Below, piece by piece: positions 20,259-28,308 of a DNA stretch of 64,000 nucleotides; positions within the stretch are counted from its first letter, which is position 1; every line of letters begins with the position of its first letter. Under the pieces are notes generated by a model, which was given only the letters and a program-made list of their open reading frames with translations, was not told where the DNA came from and made no database searches. The stretch lies in NCBI GenBank assembly GCA_947492235.1, contig CANLLZ010000001.1, positions 1,178,001 through 1,242,000 on the forward strand, read 5' to 3'. Source of the DNA: an uncultured Altererythrobacter sp. Its GTDB lineage: Bacteria; Pseudomonadota; Alphaproteobacteria; Sphingomonadales; Sphingomonadaceae. The position numbers and the translations under genes are program-made.

Positions 20259-20633
20259 CTATTCCCAATCCAGCGCGCCCATCTTCCACTCATAGGCAAA
20301 GCCCACGGCGAGGATGAACAGGAAGATCATCATAGATATCCATCCGGTCCACTCCGTCGCGCCCAGGCTGACCGCCCAGGGGAACAGGAACGCGGCCTCC
20401 AGATCGAAGATGATGAACAGGATGGCGACGAGGTAAAACCGCACGTCGAACTGGCTGCGCGGTTCCTCGAAAGCGGGGAAGCCGCACTCATACTCGCTCA
20501 GCTTCTCGGCGTTGGGCGCGTGCGCTCCGGTCAGGAAGGAAACGCCCATCGGCAGAAACACAAACGCGACCGACAAAATGGCGGCCACCGCGATGAACAG
20601 CAGGATGGGCAGATATTGAGAAAGATCGACCAA
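20259..20633 (-). CDS. nuoA: NADH-quinone oxidoreductase subunit A, probable TTG start
   Basis: A 124-residue protein of three membrane helices forming part of the quinone-channel loop; the motif [29 protein letters not shown] is the family hallmark. No ATG is available at the expected N-terminus. TTG at 20633 gives [13 protein letters not shown], the usual alphaproteobacterial NuoA start, while an in-frame GTG at 20666 would add 11 residues ([11 protein letters not shown]). I chose TTG for its fit to the family length; neither start has a strong ribosome-binding site. This is the first gene of the nuo operon. Confidence 0.93.
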   Translation of the reverse strand: MVDLSQYLPILLFIAVAAILSVAFVFLPMGVSFLTGAHAPNAEKLSEYECGFPAFEEPRSQFDVRFYLVAILFIIFDLEAAFLFPWAVSLGATEWTGWISMMIFLFILAVGFAYEWKMGALDWE

Positions 20634-20810
20634 AACTAAGGCTCGCTTACAATCGGATTCGCCCACCGGTAAGGGTGTGACGAAGCGCCACGAAAAGATA
20701 TACGCGCGCCCTAGTCCCCTGCCCCATGGGGTGCAAGGGGGCGAAGGCCCGTATCACACGTGAAACCGTGCAAAATACGCACGTGCTGTTGAGCGGGAGC
20801 GCACCAGCGG
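20634..20810 (-). promoter_or_regulatory. Upstream region of the nuo operon
   Basis: No gene is seen here. Because nuoA is the first gene and the upstream aldehyde dehydrogenase runs on the same strand with a hairpin after it, the nuo promoter should lie in this space. The region holds the palindrome CCCCATGGGG near 20724-20733 and an AT-rich patch (TATATC on the minus strand) near 20697-20702. No convincing pair of -35/-10 boxes could be assigned by eye. Confidence 0.4.
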
Positions 20811-20838
20811 AAGCCTCCCCGGATCACCGGAGAGGCTT
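20811..20838 (-). terminator. Hairpin after the aldehyde dehydrogenase gene
   Basis: A 12-bp inverted repeat (11 of 12 pairs, arms 20811-20822 and 20827-20838) with an ATCA loop lies 8 bp past the aldehyde dehydrogenase stop. There is no T-tract after it on the minus strand, so it may terminate weakly or act as a 3'-end stabiliser. It would separate the aldehyde dehydrogenase transcript from the nuo operon. Confidence 0.55.
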
Positions 20839-20845
20839 GCCGGTC

Positions 20846-22282
20846 TTACGCCTTCTTCATTTCGCGTGCGATGGTCTTGCGCGCAGCCTCGCCATAGGGC
20901 GGACGCAGGCCCGCCAGCTTCGCGATATCGATCTTCGGCTGGGTGTAGACTGCGCGGGCGTGGCTGAATTCCTTGAAGCCTTCCGGCCCGTGATACGATC
21001 CCATGCCCGACGGGCCGACGCCGCCAAAGGGCAGGTCTTCGACCGACACATGGAAAATCACATCATTGACCGTGACGCCGCCAGAAATGGTGCGGGTCAG
21101 CACTTCCTCCTGCTCGCCCTTATCATTGCCGAAATAATAGAGGCCCAGCGGACGGTCGCGGTCATTAATATAGTCGATGGCATCGCCGGTCTGCTTGTAG
21201 GTTTTGACCGGCAGGACGGGGCCAAAGATTTCCTCCTGCATCGCCTGCATATCGTCGGTGACATTGCGCAGGATCGTCAGCGGCATTTTGCGCGCATTGG
21301 TATTGGAGAAATCCTCGTCGCTGGGATTGACCTCGATCACCTCGGCGCCCTTGTCGCGGGCATCCTCGACCATGGATTGCAAGCGGTCGAAATGCTTGTC
21401 TGTGACGACTGAGGCGTAGTCGTCATTATCTAGCAGCGTCGGATACATGTTGTGCACGCCCAGCTGGACGGCAGCGATGGCGCTTTCCTCGCGTTCTTCC
21501 GGCACGATCATGTAATCGGGCGCAAGGCAGATTTGCCCGGCATTCATCATCTTGCCCATGGCGATGCGTTCGCCCGCCTTCTCGTAATCAGCACTGCGGC
21601 CCATGACGACGGGGCTCTTGCCGCCCAGTTCCAGAGTGACGGGAACGAGGTTCTTGGCCGCCGCTTCCATCACGTGCCGGCCCGTCTGTGTCGAGCCGGT
21701 GAAGACAAGGTGATCGAATGGCAGCGAGGAGAATGCCTGCGCCACATCGGGCCCGCCGGTCACGACAGCGGCTTCGCTTTCGTCGAAATACTTCTCGATC
21801 AGCTCCTTCGTCAGCTCGCTGGTCGCTTCGGTAAATTCGCTCGGCTTGATCATGCAGCGATTGCCGGCAGAGAATATCTGCATCATCGGGGTGATCGACA
21901 ATTGCACCGGGAAATTCCACGGGCTGAGGACACCGATTACGCCCTTGGGCTCATAACGAAGCTCTGCCTTTGCGCCGAGCAGGCCCAGCGGGAAGCGCGG
22001 CGAGCGCTTCTGCGTCTTCGACCAGTGATCCATATTCTTCAGGCAATATTTGCCGAAGCCGATGGTGCTGGTGATGTCGGTGACCATGGTGGCTTCGAAA
22101 CTGCGATTGCCGAAATCGGCGCTCATCGCGCGGGCCAGCGCTTCGCCGTGATCGACCAGCAGGGCGATGGCGCGTTTGATCCGGTCCTTGCGCACGTCCA
22201 TCGCCTCGGGGCGAGCCGCCGTGAAGCTATCGCGCTGCACCTTCAGAATCCGTTCCAGTTCGCCCTTGTTGCCGTCACCCAT
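20846..22282 (-). CDS. Aldehyde dehydrogenase, coniferyl-aldehyde dehydrogenase type
   Basis: A 478-residue NAD(P)-dependent aldehyde dehydrogenase. The start at ATG 22282 follows a good GGAGAG ribosome-binding site; the longer frame is unsupported. VIGVLSPWNFPVQLS forms the cofactor pocket, VFTGSTQTGR is the glycine loop, LELGGKSPVVM contains the general-base Glu, and the catalytic Cys lies in MNAGQICLAPDYM. The N-terminus (ADFGNRSFEATM) resembles coniferyl aldehyde dehydrogenases, although such names are often broad. It is divergent from a thiolase across 97 bp, which suggests joint control in fatty or aromatic compound breakdown. Confidence 0.9.
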   Translation of the reverse strand: MGDGNKGELERILKVQRDSFTAARPEAMDVRKDRIKRAIALLVDHGEALARAMSADFGNRSFEATMVTDITSTIGFGKYCLKNMDHWSKTQKRSPRFPLGLLGAKAELRYEPKGVIGVLSPWNFPVQLSITPMMQIFSAGNRCMIKPSEFTEATSELTKELIEKYFDESEAAVVTGGPDVAQAFSSLPFDHLVFTGSTQTGRHVMEAAAKNLVPVTLELGGKSPVVMGRSADYEKAGERIAMGKMMNAGQICLAPDYMIVPEEREESAIAAVQLGVHNMYPTLLDNDDYASVVTDKHFDRLQSMVEDARDKGAEVIEVNPSDEDFSNTNARKMPLTILRNVTDDMQAMQEEIFGPVLPVKTYKQTGDAIDYINDRDRPLGLYYFGNDKGEQEEVLTRTISGGVTVNDVIFHVSVEDLPFGGVGPSGMGSYHGPEGFKEFSHARAVYTQPKIDIAKLAGLRPPYGEAARKTIAREMKKA

Positions 22283-22379
22283 TGTTCTCTCCATTTGATT
22301 ATCTTGCACCGCAGCATTAGCAGCTTCGGACACACAACGCACTGCAAGACGTTCCGCTCCTGAAAGGCAAGAATTACCG
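22283..22379. promoter_or_regulatory. Divergent promoter region, aldehyde dehydrogenase / thiolase
   Basis: This 97-bp gap separates two divergently transcribed catabolic genes and must contain the promoter of each. GGAGAG (minus strand) serves as ribosome-binding site of the dehydrogenase, and GAAAGGCAAG just before 22380 may serve the thiolase. No clear operator palindrome was found. Confidence 0.5.
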
Positions 22380-23576
22380 ATGGCCCACTTCTCCCAAAAC
22401 GATCCAATTGTCATCCTCTCCTACGCCCGCACCCCGATGGGCGGGATGCAGGGCGCGCTGGCCGAAGTGTCCGCCACCGATCTGGGGGCCACAGCCGTCA
22501 AGGCAGCGGTGGAGCGTTCCGGCGTCGCGGGCGACCAATTCGATCGCGGCTATATGGGCTGCGTGTTGCCTGCAGGTCTGGGGCAGGCTCCGGCGCGTCA
22601 GGCTTTGGTGAAGGCAGGCCTTCCCAAATCCGTTCAAGCTACCACGGTGAACAAGGTTTGCGGCAGCGGCATGCAGACGGTCATCATGGGCGCAGAAGCA
22701 CTGGCCAGCGGCGCGGTGGACTATGTGGTCGCGGGCGGAATGGAGAGCATGACCAATGCGCCCTACCTGCTGAAAAAGCACCGCAGCGGCGCGCGGCTGG
22801 GCCATGACACCACCTATGATCACATGTTCCTCGACGGGCTGGAAGACGCCTACGAAGCGGGCCGCGCGATGGGCACCTTCGCGCAGGACACAGCGAACGA
22901 CTACCAGATCACGCGCGAGGAGATGGACGACTATTCCATCGAGAGCCTGCGCCGCGCCAATGCCGCCATCGAAAGCGGCGCGTTCGAGGGTGAGGTGGTG
23001 CCGGTCACTTTCTCCACCCGCAAAGGCGAAGTGACGGTGGAGCATGACGAGCAGCCGGGCCGTGGCCGTCCGGACAAGATCCCGGCGCTACGCCCTGCTT
23101 TCGCCAAGGACGGCACGATTACCGCTGCAACCTCCAGCTCCATTTCCGATGGCGCGGCGGCGGTGGTTCTGACGCGCGAAAGCAGTGCGAAAGAGAATGG
23201 ACAGACGCCGGTTGCAAAAATCGTCGCCATGGCAGCGCATGCTCAGGAACCGAGCGAGTTCACCATCGCCCCCATCGGCGCCATCAAAAAGGTGCTCGAG
23301 CGCGCCGGGTGGAGTGCGGACGAGGTGGAGCTGTGGGAAGTCAACGAAGCCTTCGCCTGCGTTGCCATGTTCGCGATGCGCGACATCGGCATCCCGCATG
23401 ACAAGATCAACGTGAATGGCGGCGGCACCGCTCTGGGCCACCCCATCGGCGCGAGCGGCACGCGGATCATCGTGACTCTGCTCAATGCCCTGAAGACGCA
23501 AGGCAAGACCAAGGGCGTGGCGAGCCTGTGCATCGGCGGCGGTGAAGCAACGGCAGTGGCGGTGGAGCTGGCCTAA
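22380..23576 (+). CDS. Acetyl-CoA C-acyltransferase (thiolase)
   Basis: A 398-residue thiolase, the typical length. The nucleophilic Cys is in VNKVCGSGMQTV (about residue 93). The catalytic His is in GGTALGHPIGASGTRI and the second catalytic Cys in ASLCIGGGEATAVAVE. The enzyme either condenses two acetyl-CoA (biosynthetic, PhaA/AtoB type) or cleaves 3-ketoacyl-CoA; the motifs do not decide which. It stands alone on this strand, divergent from an aldehyde dehydrogenase. Confidence 0.96.
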   Translation: MAHFSQNDPIVILSYARTPMGGMQGALAEVSATDLGATAVKAAVERSGVAGDQFDRGYMGCVLPAGLGQAPARQALVKAGLPKSVQATTVNKVCGSGMQTVIMGAEALASGAVDYVVAGGMESMTNAPYLLKKHRSGARLGHDTTYDHMFLDGLEDAYEAGRAMGTFAQDTANDYQITREEMDDYSIESLRRANAAIESGAFEGEVVPVTFSTRKGEVTVEHDEQPGRGRPDKIPALRPAFAKDGTITAATSSSISDGAAAVVLTRESSAKENGQTPVAKIVAMAAHAQEPSEFTIAPIGAIKKVLERAGWSADEVELWEVNEAFACVAMFAMRDIGIPHDKINVNGGGTALGHPIGASGTRIIVTLLNALKTQGKTKGVASLCIGGGEATAVAVELA

Positions 23577-23604
23577 GAGGCCGGATAACGGGGGTTCGGC
23601 CAGC

Positions 23605-24084
23605 TTAAGGCTCGCCAGCCCCCCACAGCCGATCCTGAACGACGTAACCCGCGCGGCCATCGACGGAAAACTCGCACCAGCCCGCTTCGCATTCGCCCAA
23701 TAGGCCGGTGACGCCGGGCTCCAAATTCCAGCGCAGCGCAGCATTGTCCGCCGGGCTTTCGCGCATCGGCACCAGACCTTCGCCAATCACCAGTGCGCCG
23801 GGCCGTTTGTCGCGGATCAGCGCGGCTGACACCCAGCCCTCTTCCCCGTCTGGATCGCGGACGAAGCGCCAGCCTTCCTGCACCCGCAGCACCTTCAGCG
23901 GCAGATCCTCGCGCTCGTACACCCACTCGATCTTGTAATCGCGCCCCGGCCCCACGCGCATGTTCAGCTCGGTCGTGTCGATGCTCGCCCAATAGGGCGT
24001 ATCGCGATTCTGTGCGAGCGAAGGCGCAGCGAAAAGGGAAGCGGCCGAGGCCAGGCTCAGGACAATACGGGCAGTGCGATTCAT
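23605..24084 (-). CDS. Exported SH3-domain protein
   Basis: A 159-residue protein with a clear signal peptide (MNRTARIVLSLASAASLFAAPSLAQ, cleavage after SLAQ). The mature part begins an SH3b-like fold, LNMRVGPGRDYKIEWVYERED, followed by GWRFVRDPDGEEGWVSAALI. A second repeat with VPMRESPADNAALRWNLEPG and GWCEFSVDGRAGYVVQD follows, so there are probably two SH3b modules. Such proteins usually bind peptidoglycan or act in the periplasm. It converges on the thiolase gene with a 28-bp gap. Confidence 0.87.
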   Translation of the reverse strand: MNRTARIVLSLASAASLFAAPSLAQNRDTPYWASIDTTELNMRVGPGRDYKIEWVYEREDLPLKVLRVQEGWRFVRDPDGEEGWVSAALIRDKRPGALVIGEGLVPMRESPADNAALRWNLEPGVTGLLGECEAGWCEFSVDGRAGYVVQDRLWGAGEP

Positions 24085-24204
24085 AACAGGGTTAACAATA
24101 CGCGCAGGCGGGTTGGACCTTCAAGCGGGAACACGCGAACTGTCCTGTAATGGAGCCGTTCGGCGCTTGACCGCCGATGGCGCATTCGCCAATCGTTACG
24201 CGAT

Positions 24205-25242
24205 ATGAACGGGTCTAATTCTTCTTCGCCCCCGGCCGGTGACGCGCCGGGCCGCCGGGTCAGTGGCACACCGCGCGTCGTCGTGACCCGCCATTTGCTG
24301 CCCAGCATCGAGGCGCGGATGAAAGAGCTGTTCGATGCGCAGCTCAATCCCGACGACCGCGCCCTGTCCCGCGAGGCCCTGCAGGCCGCGATGAATGACT
24401 GCGATGTGCTGGTGCCGACCGTCACCGACACCATAGATGCAGAGCTGATCGCAAACGCGGGCGAGCGGCTGAAACTGATCGCCAGCTTCGGCGCGGGCAC
24501 GGATCATATCGATCTGGCTGCAGCGGCGAAGCGCGGGATCATGGTCACCAACACGCCCGGTGTCTTCACCGACGATACCGCCGATCTGACCATGTCCATG
24601 ATTATCGGCGTGCCGCGCCGTATCCGCGAAGGAACAGCTCTCGTGCGCCGGAACCAGTGGACTGGGTGGGCACCCTCTGCGCTGCTCGGGCGGCAATTGG
24701 GCGGCAAGATTCTCGGCATTGTCGGGATGGGCCGTATCGGGCAAGCCGTCGCCCACCGCGCCCGCGCCTTTGGGCTGGAAATCCATTACCACAATCGCAA
24801 ACCGCTGCCCCGCGCGGTCGAGAGCATGTTCGGCGCGACTTATGTGGAGAAGCTGGACGATCTGCTCGCCGGATCGGACATCGTCACCCTGCACTGCCCC
24901 GCCTCGCCCGAAACGCGGGGGCTGATCGATGCGCAGCGCATATCGGCGATGAAGCCCGGATCGGCGCTGGTGAACACGGCACGCGGCGATCTGGTGGATT
25001 ATGAAGCGCTGATTACCGCTCTGCACGAGGGGCATTTGTCGGGCGCAGGGCTGGATGTATTTCCGGAAGAACCCGCCATCGACCCGCGCCTGCTGGAGCA
25101 TCCCAATGTCATCGCCCTGCCCCATATCGGCAGCGCCACGATCGAGGGACGCGAGGCCTCGGGCGAGAAAGTCATCGCCAATATCCGCTTCTGGGCCGAC
25201 GGCCACCGCCCGCCCGATCAGGTGCTGGACGCGCTGGTCTAG
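24205..25242 (+). CDS. D-isomer-specific 2-hydroxyacid dehydrogenase
   Basis: A 345-residue NAD(P)-dependent dehydrogenase. The Rossmann motif is ILGIVGMGRIGQAVAHRARAFG. The catalytic Arg is in NTARGDLVDYEAL, the Glu follows in VFPEEPAIDPRLL, and the His is in IALPHIGSATIEGRE. Glyoxylate, hydroxypyruvate or gluconate-type 2-ketoacids are the likely substrates (GhrB-like), but the exact one cannot be read from the sequence. The first ~20 residues are low-complexity (SNSSSPPAGDAPGRR) and may not all be translated. Confidence 0.92.
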   Translation: MNGSNSSSPPAGDAPGRRVSGTPRVVVTRHLLPSIEARMKELFDAQLNPDDRALSREALQAAMNDCDVLVPTVTDTIDAELIANAGERLKLIASFGAGTDHIDLAAAAKRGIMVTNTPGVFTDDTADLTMSMIIGVPRRIREGTALVRRNQWTGWAPSALLGRQLGGKILGIVGMGRIGQAVAHRARAFGLEIHYHNRKPLPRAVESMFGATYVEKLDDLLAGSDIVTLHCPASPETRGLIDAQRISAMKPGSALVNTARGDLVDYEALITALHEGHLSGAGLDVFPEEPAIDPRLLEHPNVIALPHIGSATIEGREASGEKVIANIRFWADGHRPPDQVLDALV

Positions 25243-25385
25243 GCGCTGGCCCAGGGTAAGCCGCTAAAGCCGGTCTTGCACAGGGTGAAGACTGCACCCG
25301 CTTGCCCTCCAACCGCGCTTGCGCCATTTGTGAGCGCCAAGAAAACCGGTGCCGGGGGCATACGGGTCGCAAGGGGGAATTTGCA

Positions 25386-26693
25386 GTGACTGTTCGTACT
25401 TGGAGTGCCGCGCTGGTCGCCGGTCTGGTTGCCGGCCTGACGCCCGCCGCTGCATCGGCACAAGAAGCCGTCGCCATCGCCGATAGCGGGGACACCGCGT
25501 GGATCCTGACCGCCTCCGCGCTGGTCCTTTTGATGACGCTGCCCGGGCTTGGCCTGTTTTACGGCGGACTGGTGCGGGCAAAGAACCTGCTTTCCGTATT
25601 GCTGCAAGTCGGCGCAGTGGCCGCCATCGCTTCAGTCCTGTGGGTCGTCGTCGGCTACACTCTGGCTTTCGGCGCGGCGACCAATGGCTGGGTCGGCAAT
25701 GGCGCATTCTGGATGCTCAACAATCTCGGGCAAGTGCGCGACGGCCTGACCATCCCCGAAAGCACCTTCGCGCTGTTCCAGATGACCTTCGCCGTCATCA
25801 CCCCTGCCCTGATGATCGGCGCCTGGGTCGATCGCGCGCGGTTTGGCTGGGTCGTGGCGTTCTGCGCACTCTGGGGCCTCGTCGTCTATGCGCCGGTGGT
25901 GCACTGGGTCTGGGGCGGCGGCTGGCTCGCCAATCTGGGCACGATGGATTTCGCGGGCGGCATTGTGGTTCACACGACCGCCGGTGTTTCGGCGCTGGTG
26001 ATCGCTTTGCTGCTGGGCAAGCGCAAAGGCTGGCCCAAGACCCCCATGCTGCCCCACGCGCCCGGCCTGACCATGGCCGGGGCTGCCCTGCTGTGGGTCG
26101 GCTGGTTCGGATTTAATGGCGGCAGCGCGCTGACCGCAACGGACGATGCTTCGGCAGCCATCATCAACACCCATGTGGCGGCGGCGGTCGCTTCGCTGGT
26201 GTGGATCCTGATAGAGAAATTCTCGCTAGGCAAACCGACCAGCGTGGGCTGGGCCACCGGCGCGATTGCCGGCCTTGCCACGATCACACCGGCGGCGGGC
26301 TTTGTCGGCCCCGGTGCGGCGATCCTGCTGGGTCTGGCGGGCGCACTCGCCTGTTATGGCGCGCTGCAATTGGTGAAGTTCCGCTTCGAAATCGACGATT
26401 CGCTGGATGTCTTCGCGGTCCACGGGGTGGGCGGGATTACTGGCTCGCTGCTGCTGGCTGTCTTCCTGCTGCCTGCGCTAGGCGGTCTCGGCTATGCCGA
26501 AGGCGGCGGCCTTGGCGTCCAGCTGATAGCTCAGGCCGTGGGCGTGGGCGCTGTGGCGCTGTGGAGCGCGGTTGCCACTGCGGTACTGGCGCTGATGTGC
26601 AGCCTGATCTTCCCGATGCGCGCCAGCGAAGAAGAAGAGCGCGACGGTCTGGACATCGCCAGCCACGGCGAACGCAGCTGGATTGTGGAGTGA
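25386..26693 (+). CDS. amt: Ammonium transporter (Amt family)
   Basis: The 435-residue protein starts at GTG 25386, a short distance after an AGGGGG ribosome-binding site; the in-frame ATG at 25302 lacks support. A cleavable signal peptide (residues 1-25, ending ASAQ) is followed by 11 membrane helices. Channel motifs include GLGLFYGGLVRAKNLLSV, VVYAPVVHWVWGGGW, FAGGIVVHTTAGVSALV and FAVHGVGGITGSLL, with the two pore histidines in VVHTTAG and FAVHGVGG. Unusually for bacterial amt, no glnK (PII regulator) gene lies next to it. It carries ammonia/ammonium across the inner membrane. Confidence 0.95.
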   Translation: MTVRTWSAALVAGLVAGLTPAAASAQEAVAIADSGDTAWILTASALVLLMTLPGLGLFYGGLVRAKNLLSVLLQVGAVAAIASVLWVVVGYTLAFGAATNGWVGNGAFWMLNNLGQVRDGLTIPESTFALFQMTFAVITPALMIGAWVDRARFGWVVAFCALWGLVVYAPVVHWVWGGGWLANLGTMDFAGGIVVHTTAGVSALVIALLLGKRKGWPKTPMLPHAPGLTMAGAALLWVGWFGFNGGSALTATDDASAAIINTHVAAAVASLVWILIEKFSLGKPTSVGWATGAIAGLATITPAAGFVGPGAAILLGLAGALACYGALQLVKFRFEIDDSLDVFAVHGVGGITGSLLLAVFLLPALGGLGYAEGGGLGVQLIAQAVGVGAVALWSAVATAVLALMCSLIFPMRASEEEERDGLDIASHGERSWIVE

Positions 26694-26726
26694 GGCGCAC
26701 GAAGAGAGCGCCCACTCTTACCGTCA

Positions 26727-26744
26727 TCCCAGCGAAAGCTGGGA
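26727..26744. repeat. Palindromic repeat TCCCAGC-GAAA-GCTGGGA
   Basis: A perfect 7-bp stem closed by a GAAA tetraloop, flanked by GTCA and CCTC. The sequence CCAGCGAAAGCTGG is, to my knowledge, a frequent intergenic repeat in sphingomonad genomes. Here it lies 33 bp past the amt stop and just beyond the GIY-YIG remnant, and it could also serve as a transcription terminator for amt. Confidence 0.75.
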
Positions 26745-26754
26745 CCTCTTTCAG

Positions 26755-26871
26755 CTACTGCGTGAAGCCAGATAAATCGCGCCAGTCCGGGTTCGCGGTC
26801 TCTATCAACTCAATCTTCCAGTCCCGCTTCCACGCCTTAATGCGCTTCTCTCGCACGATCGCTTCTTCACC
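26755..26871 (-). pseudogene. C-terminal remnant of a GIY-YIG nuclease domain protein
   Basis: The minus strand encodes 38 residues including VREKRIKAWKRDWKIELIE and NPDWRDLSGFTQ followed by TAG. This matches the well-known C-terminal end of small (~95-residue) GIY-YIG endonuclease superfamily proteins (REK-x-IK-x-WxRxWKxxLIE-x-xNPxWxDL). No N-terminal half with the GIY and YIG motifs is present: the frame runs upstream into the flavoprotein gene without such sequence. It is therefore a 5'-truncated relic, sitting 10 bp from the palindromic repeat. Confidence 0.75.
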
Positions 26872-26879
26872 CGCCGGAC

Positions 26880-28286
26880 CTAATCCCCCGTCAAAATCCG
26901 CTCGACCAGTTCCTTCACTGTCGGGGTGAAATTGTTCGAGTAGAACGGGTCCTGCTTGAACCGGTATGCCGAGTGTCCGGCGAAGGCCAGATTGTTGTCC
27001 GGATCGCCGCCATGGGCGATGTCCTGCAGAGTTTTCTGGATGCAGAAGCTGCGCGGATCGGCCAGCCTGCCGGTGGTGTAATCGTCGTGGTCCTTCCAGC
27101 TGGAAAACTGGCAGTGCGACAGGCAGCCCATGCAGTCCTGCTGGTCCTTGCGGATCACATCGCGCGATTCGGGCGTAACCCAAACCAGCGTATCATCGGG
27201 CGTCTTGAGGGCTTCGGTCTGCCCCGCCCCGAACCACGCCTTGGCGCGGGCATAATCATCGGCGGAGACGAACATCTTCTTGCCCTTCACGCCGAAATCG
27301 AGCTGTTTGGAATGCTCCTCGCTCTGCTCCTTCACGAACGGGATCTGCCGCTCGCTGCGGTGCATCAGATCATACAGAAATGGAGTCTTCACCGCGCTCG
27401 AATAGAAACCCGTCGGGCTGAACTTGTGCAGCAGCACTTCGCCTTCATCGACGGTGCGCAGCATGTCTTTCCAAACGTCGGGGATCGGGCTTTCCTGCGT
27501 TAGCAAAGGCCGGGTGCCGAACTGGAACATGATCTTCCCAATATCCGGATTGTCGATCCATTCGTCCCATTCGCGCAAAGCCCAGACGCCGCCTGCCATC
27601 ACGATAGCGGTTTCCTCCGAAACACCTTCCTTGCGCATCATCTCGCGCAGGGCGACCACGCGGGGATATGGGTCTTCGGGCGAACGCGGGTCCTCGGCAT
27701 TGGACAGGCCATTGTGCCCGCCCGCCAGCCACGGATCCTCGTAAACCACCGCCGCCATCAGGTCCGGAACCTTGGAATAGCTGCGCTTCCACAGCGCGCG
27801 GAATGCGCGGGCCGAGCTGACGATGGGCAGATACAAAACATTATGCCGCTGGGCGATTTCGGCCAGCTTGTAGGGCATACCCGCGCCGCAGGTCACCCCT
27901 GCGATCATGCCGGGGGTGTTCGACAGGACGCCCTCCAACACCTCCGCGGCGCCGCCCATTTCCCACAGCACGTTGATGTTGATCGCGCCCTTGCCGCCGG
28001 ACACTTCATAGGCGCGTTTGACCTGCTCGGTCGCGCCGGCAATCGCATAGTCGATAAGCTGCTGGTGGCGTTCCTTACGCGTCGGCGCGTCGTAAACTTG
28101 CGGGATGACATTGCCCGCTTCGTCATAGCTGTCGGCATTGACCGCGCTGACCGTGCCGATGCCGCCCGCAGCGGCCCATGCGCCGGAGCTCAGGTGATTG
28201 GTGGCAGACACACCTTTGCCGCCCTCGACCAGTGGCCACACTTCGCGTCCACCGTAGGAAACCGGCTGCAAACCCTTGAATGCCAT
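26880..28286 (-). CDS. NAD(P)H-dependent flavin oxidoreductase / nitronate monooxygenase-like protein
   Basis: A 468-residue TIM-barrel flavoprotein starting at ATG 28286 (MAFKGLQPVSYGGREVWPLV); the upstream in-frame part is a shadow of the methyltransferase gene. GGKGAININVLWEMGG, IAGVTCGAGMPYKLAEIA, AVVYEDPWLAGGHNGLSN and IVMAGGVWALREW match the FMN-binding layout of the nitronate monooxygenase / enoyl reductase II family. A C-terminal extension carries a cysteine cluster CMGCLSHCQFSSW, not expected in classical nitronate monooxygenases. The protein is longer than the ~330-residue classical enzyme. The true substrate is unknown. Confidence 0.85.
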   Translation of the reverse strand: MAFKGLQPVSYGGREVWPLVEGGKGVSATNHLSSGAWAAAGGIGTVSAVNADSYDEAGNVIPQVYDAPTRKERHQQLIDYAIAGATEQVKRAYEVSGGKGAININVLWEMGGAAEVLEGVLSNTPGMIAGVTCGAGMPYKLAEIAQRHNVLYLPIVSSARAFRALWKRSYSKVPDLMAAVVYEDPWLAGGHNGLSNAEDPRSPEDPYPRVVALREMMRKEGVSEETAIVMAGGVWALREWDEWIDNPDIGKIMFQFGTRPLLTQESPIPDVWKDMLRTVDEGEVLLHKFSPTGFYSSAVKTPFLYDLMHRSERQIPFVKEQSEEHSKQLDFGVKGKKMFVSADDYARAKAWFGAGQTEALKTPDDTLVWVTPESRDVIRKDQQDCMGCLSHCQFSSWKDHDDYTTGRLADPRSFCIQKTLQDIAHGGDPDNNLAFAGHSAYRFKQDPFYSNNFTPTVKELVERILTGD

Positions 28287-28308
28287 CAAATATCCGTTCT
28301 TTGAAAAA

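Noticed and set aside
23577-23604. Possible terminator between the thiolase and SH3-domain genes (GGCCG/CGGCC)
   Set aside because: The stem is only 5 bp with a 13-base loop and no T-tract, too weak to report as a feature.
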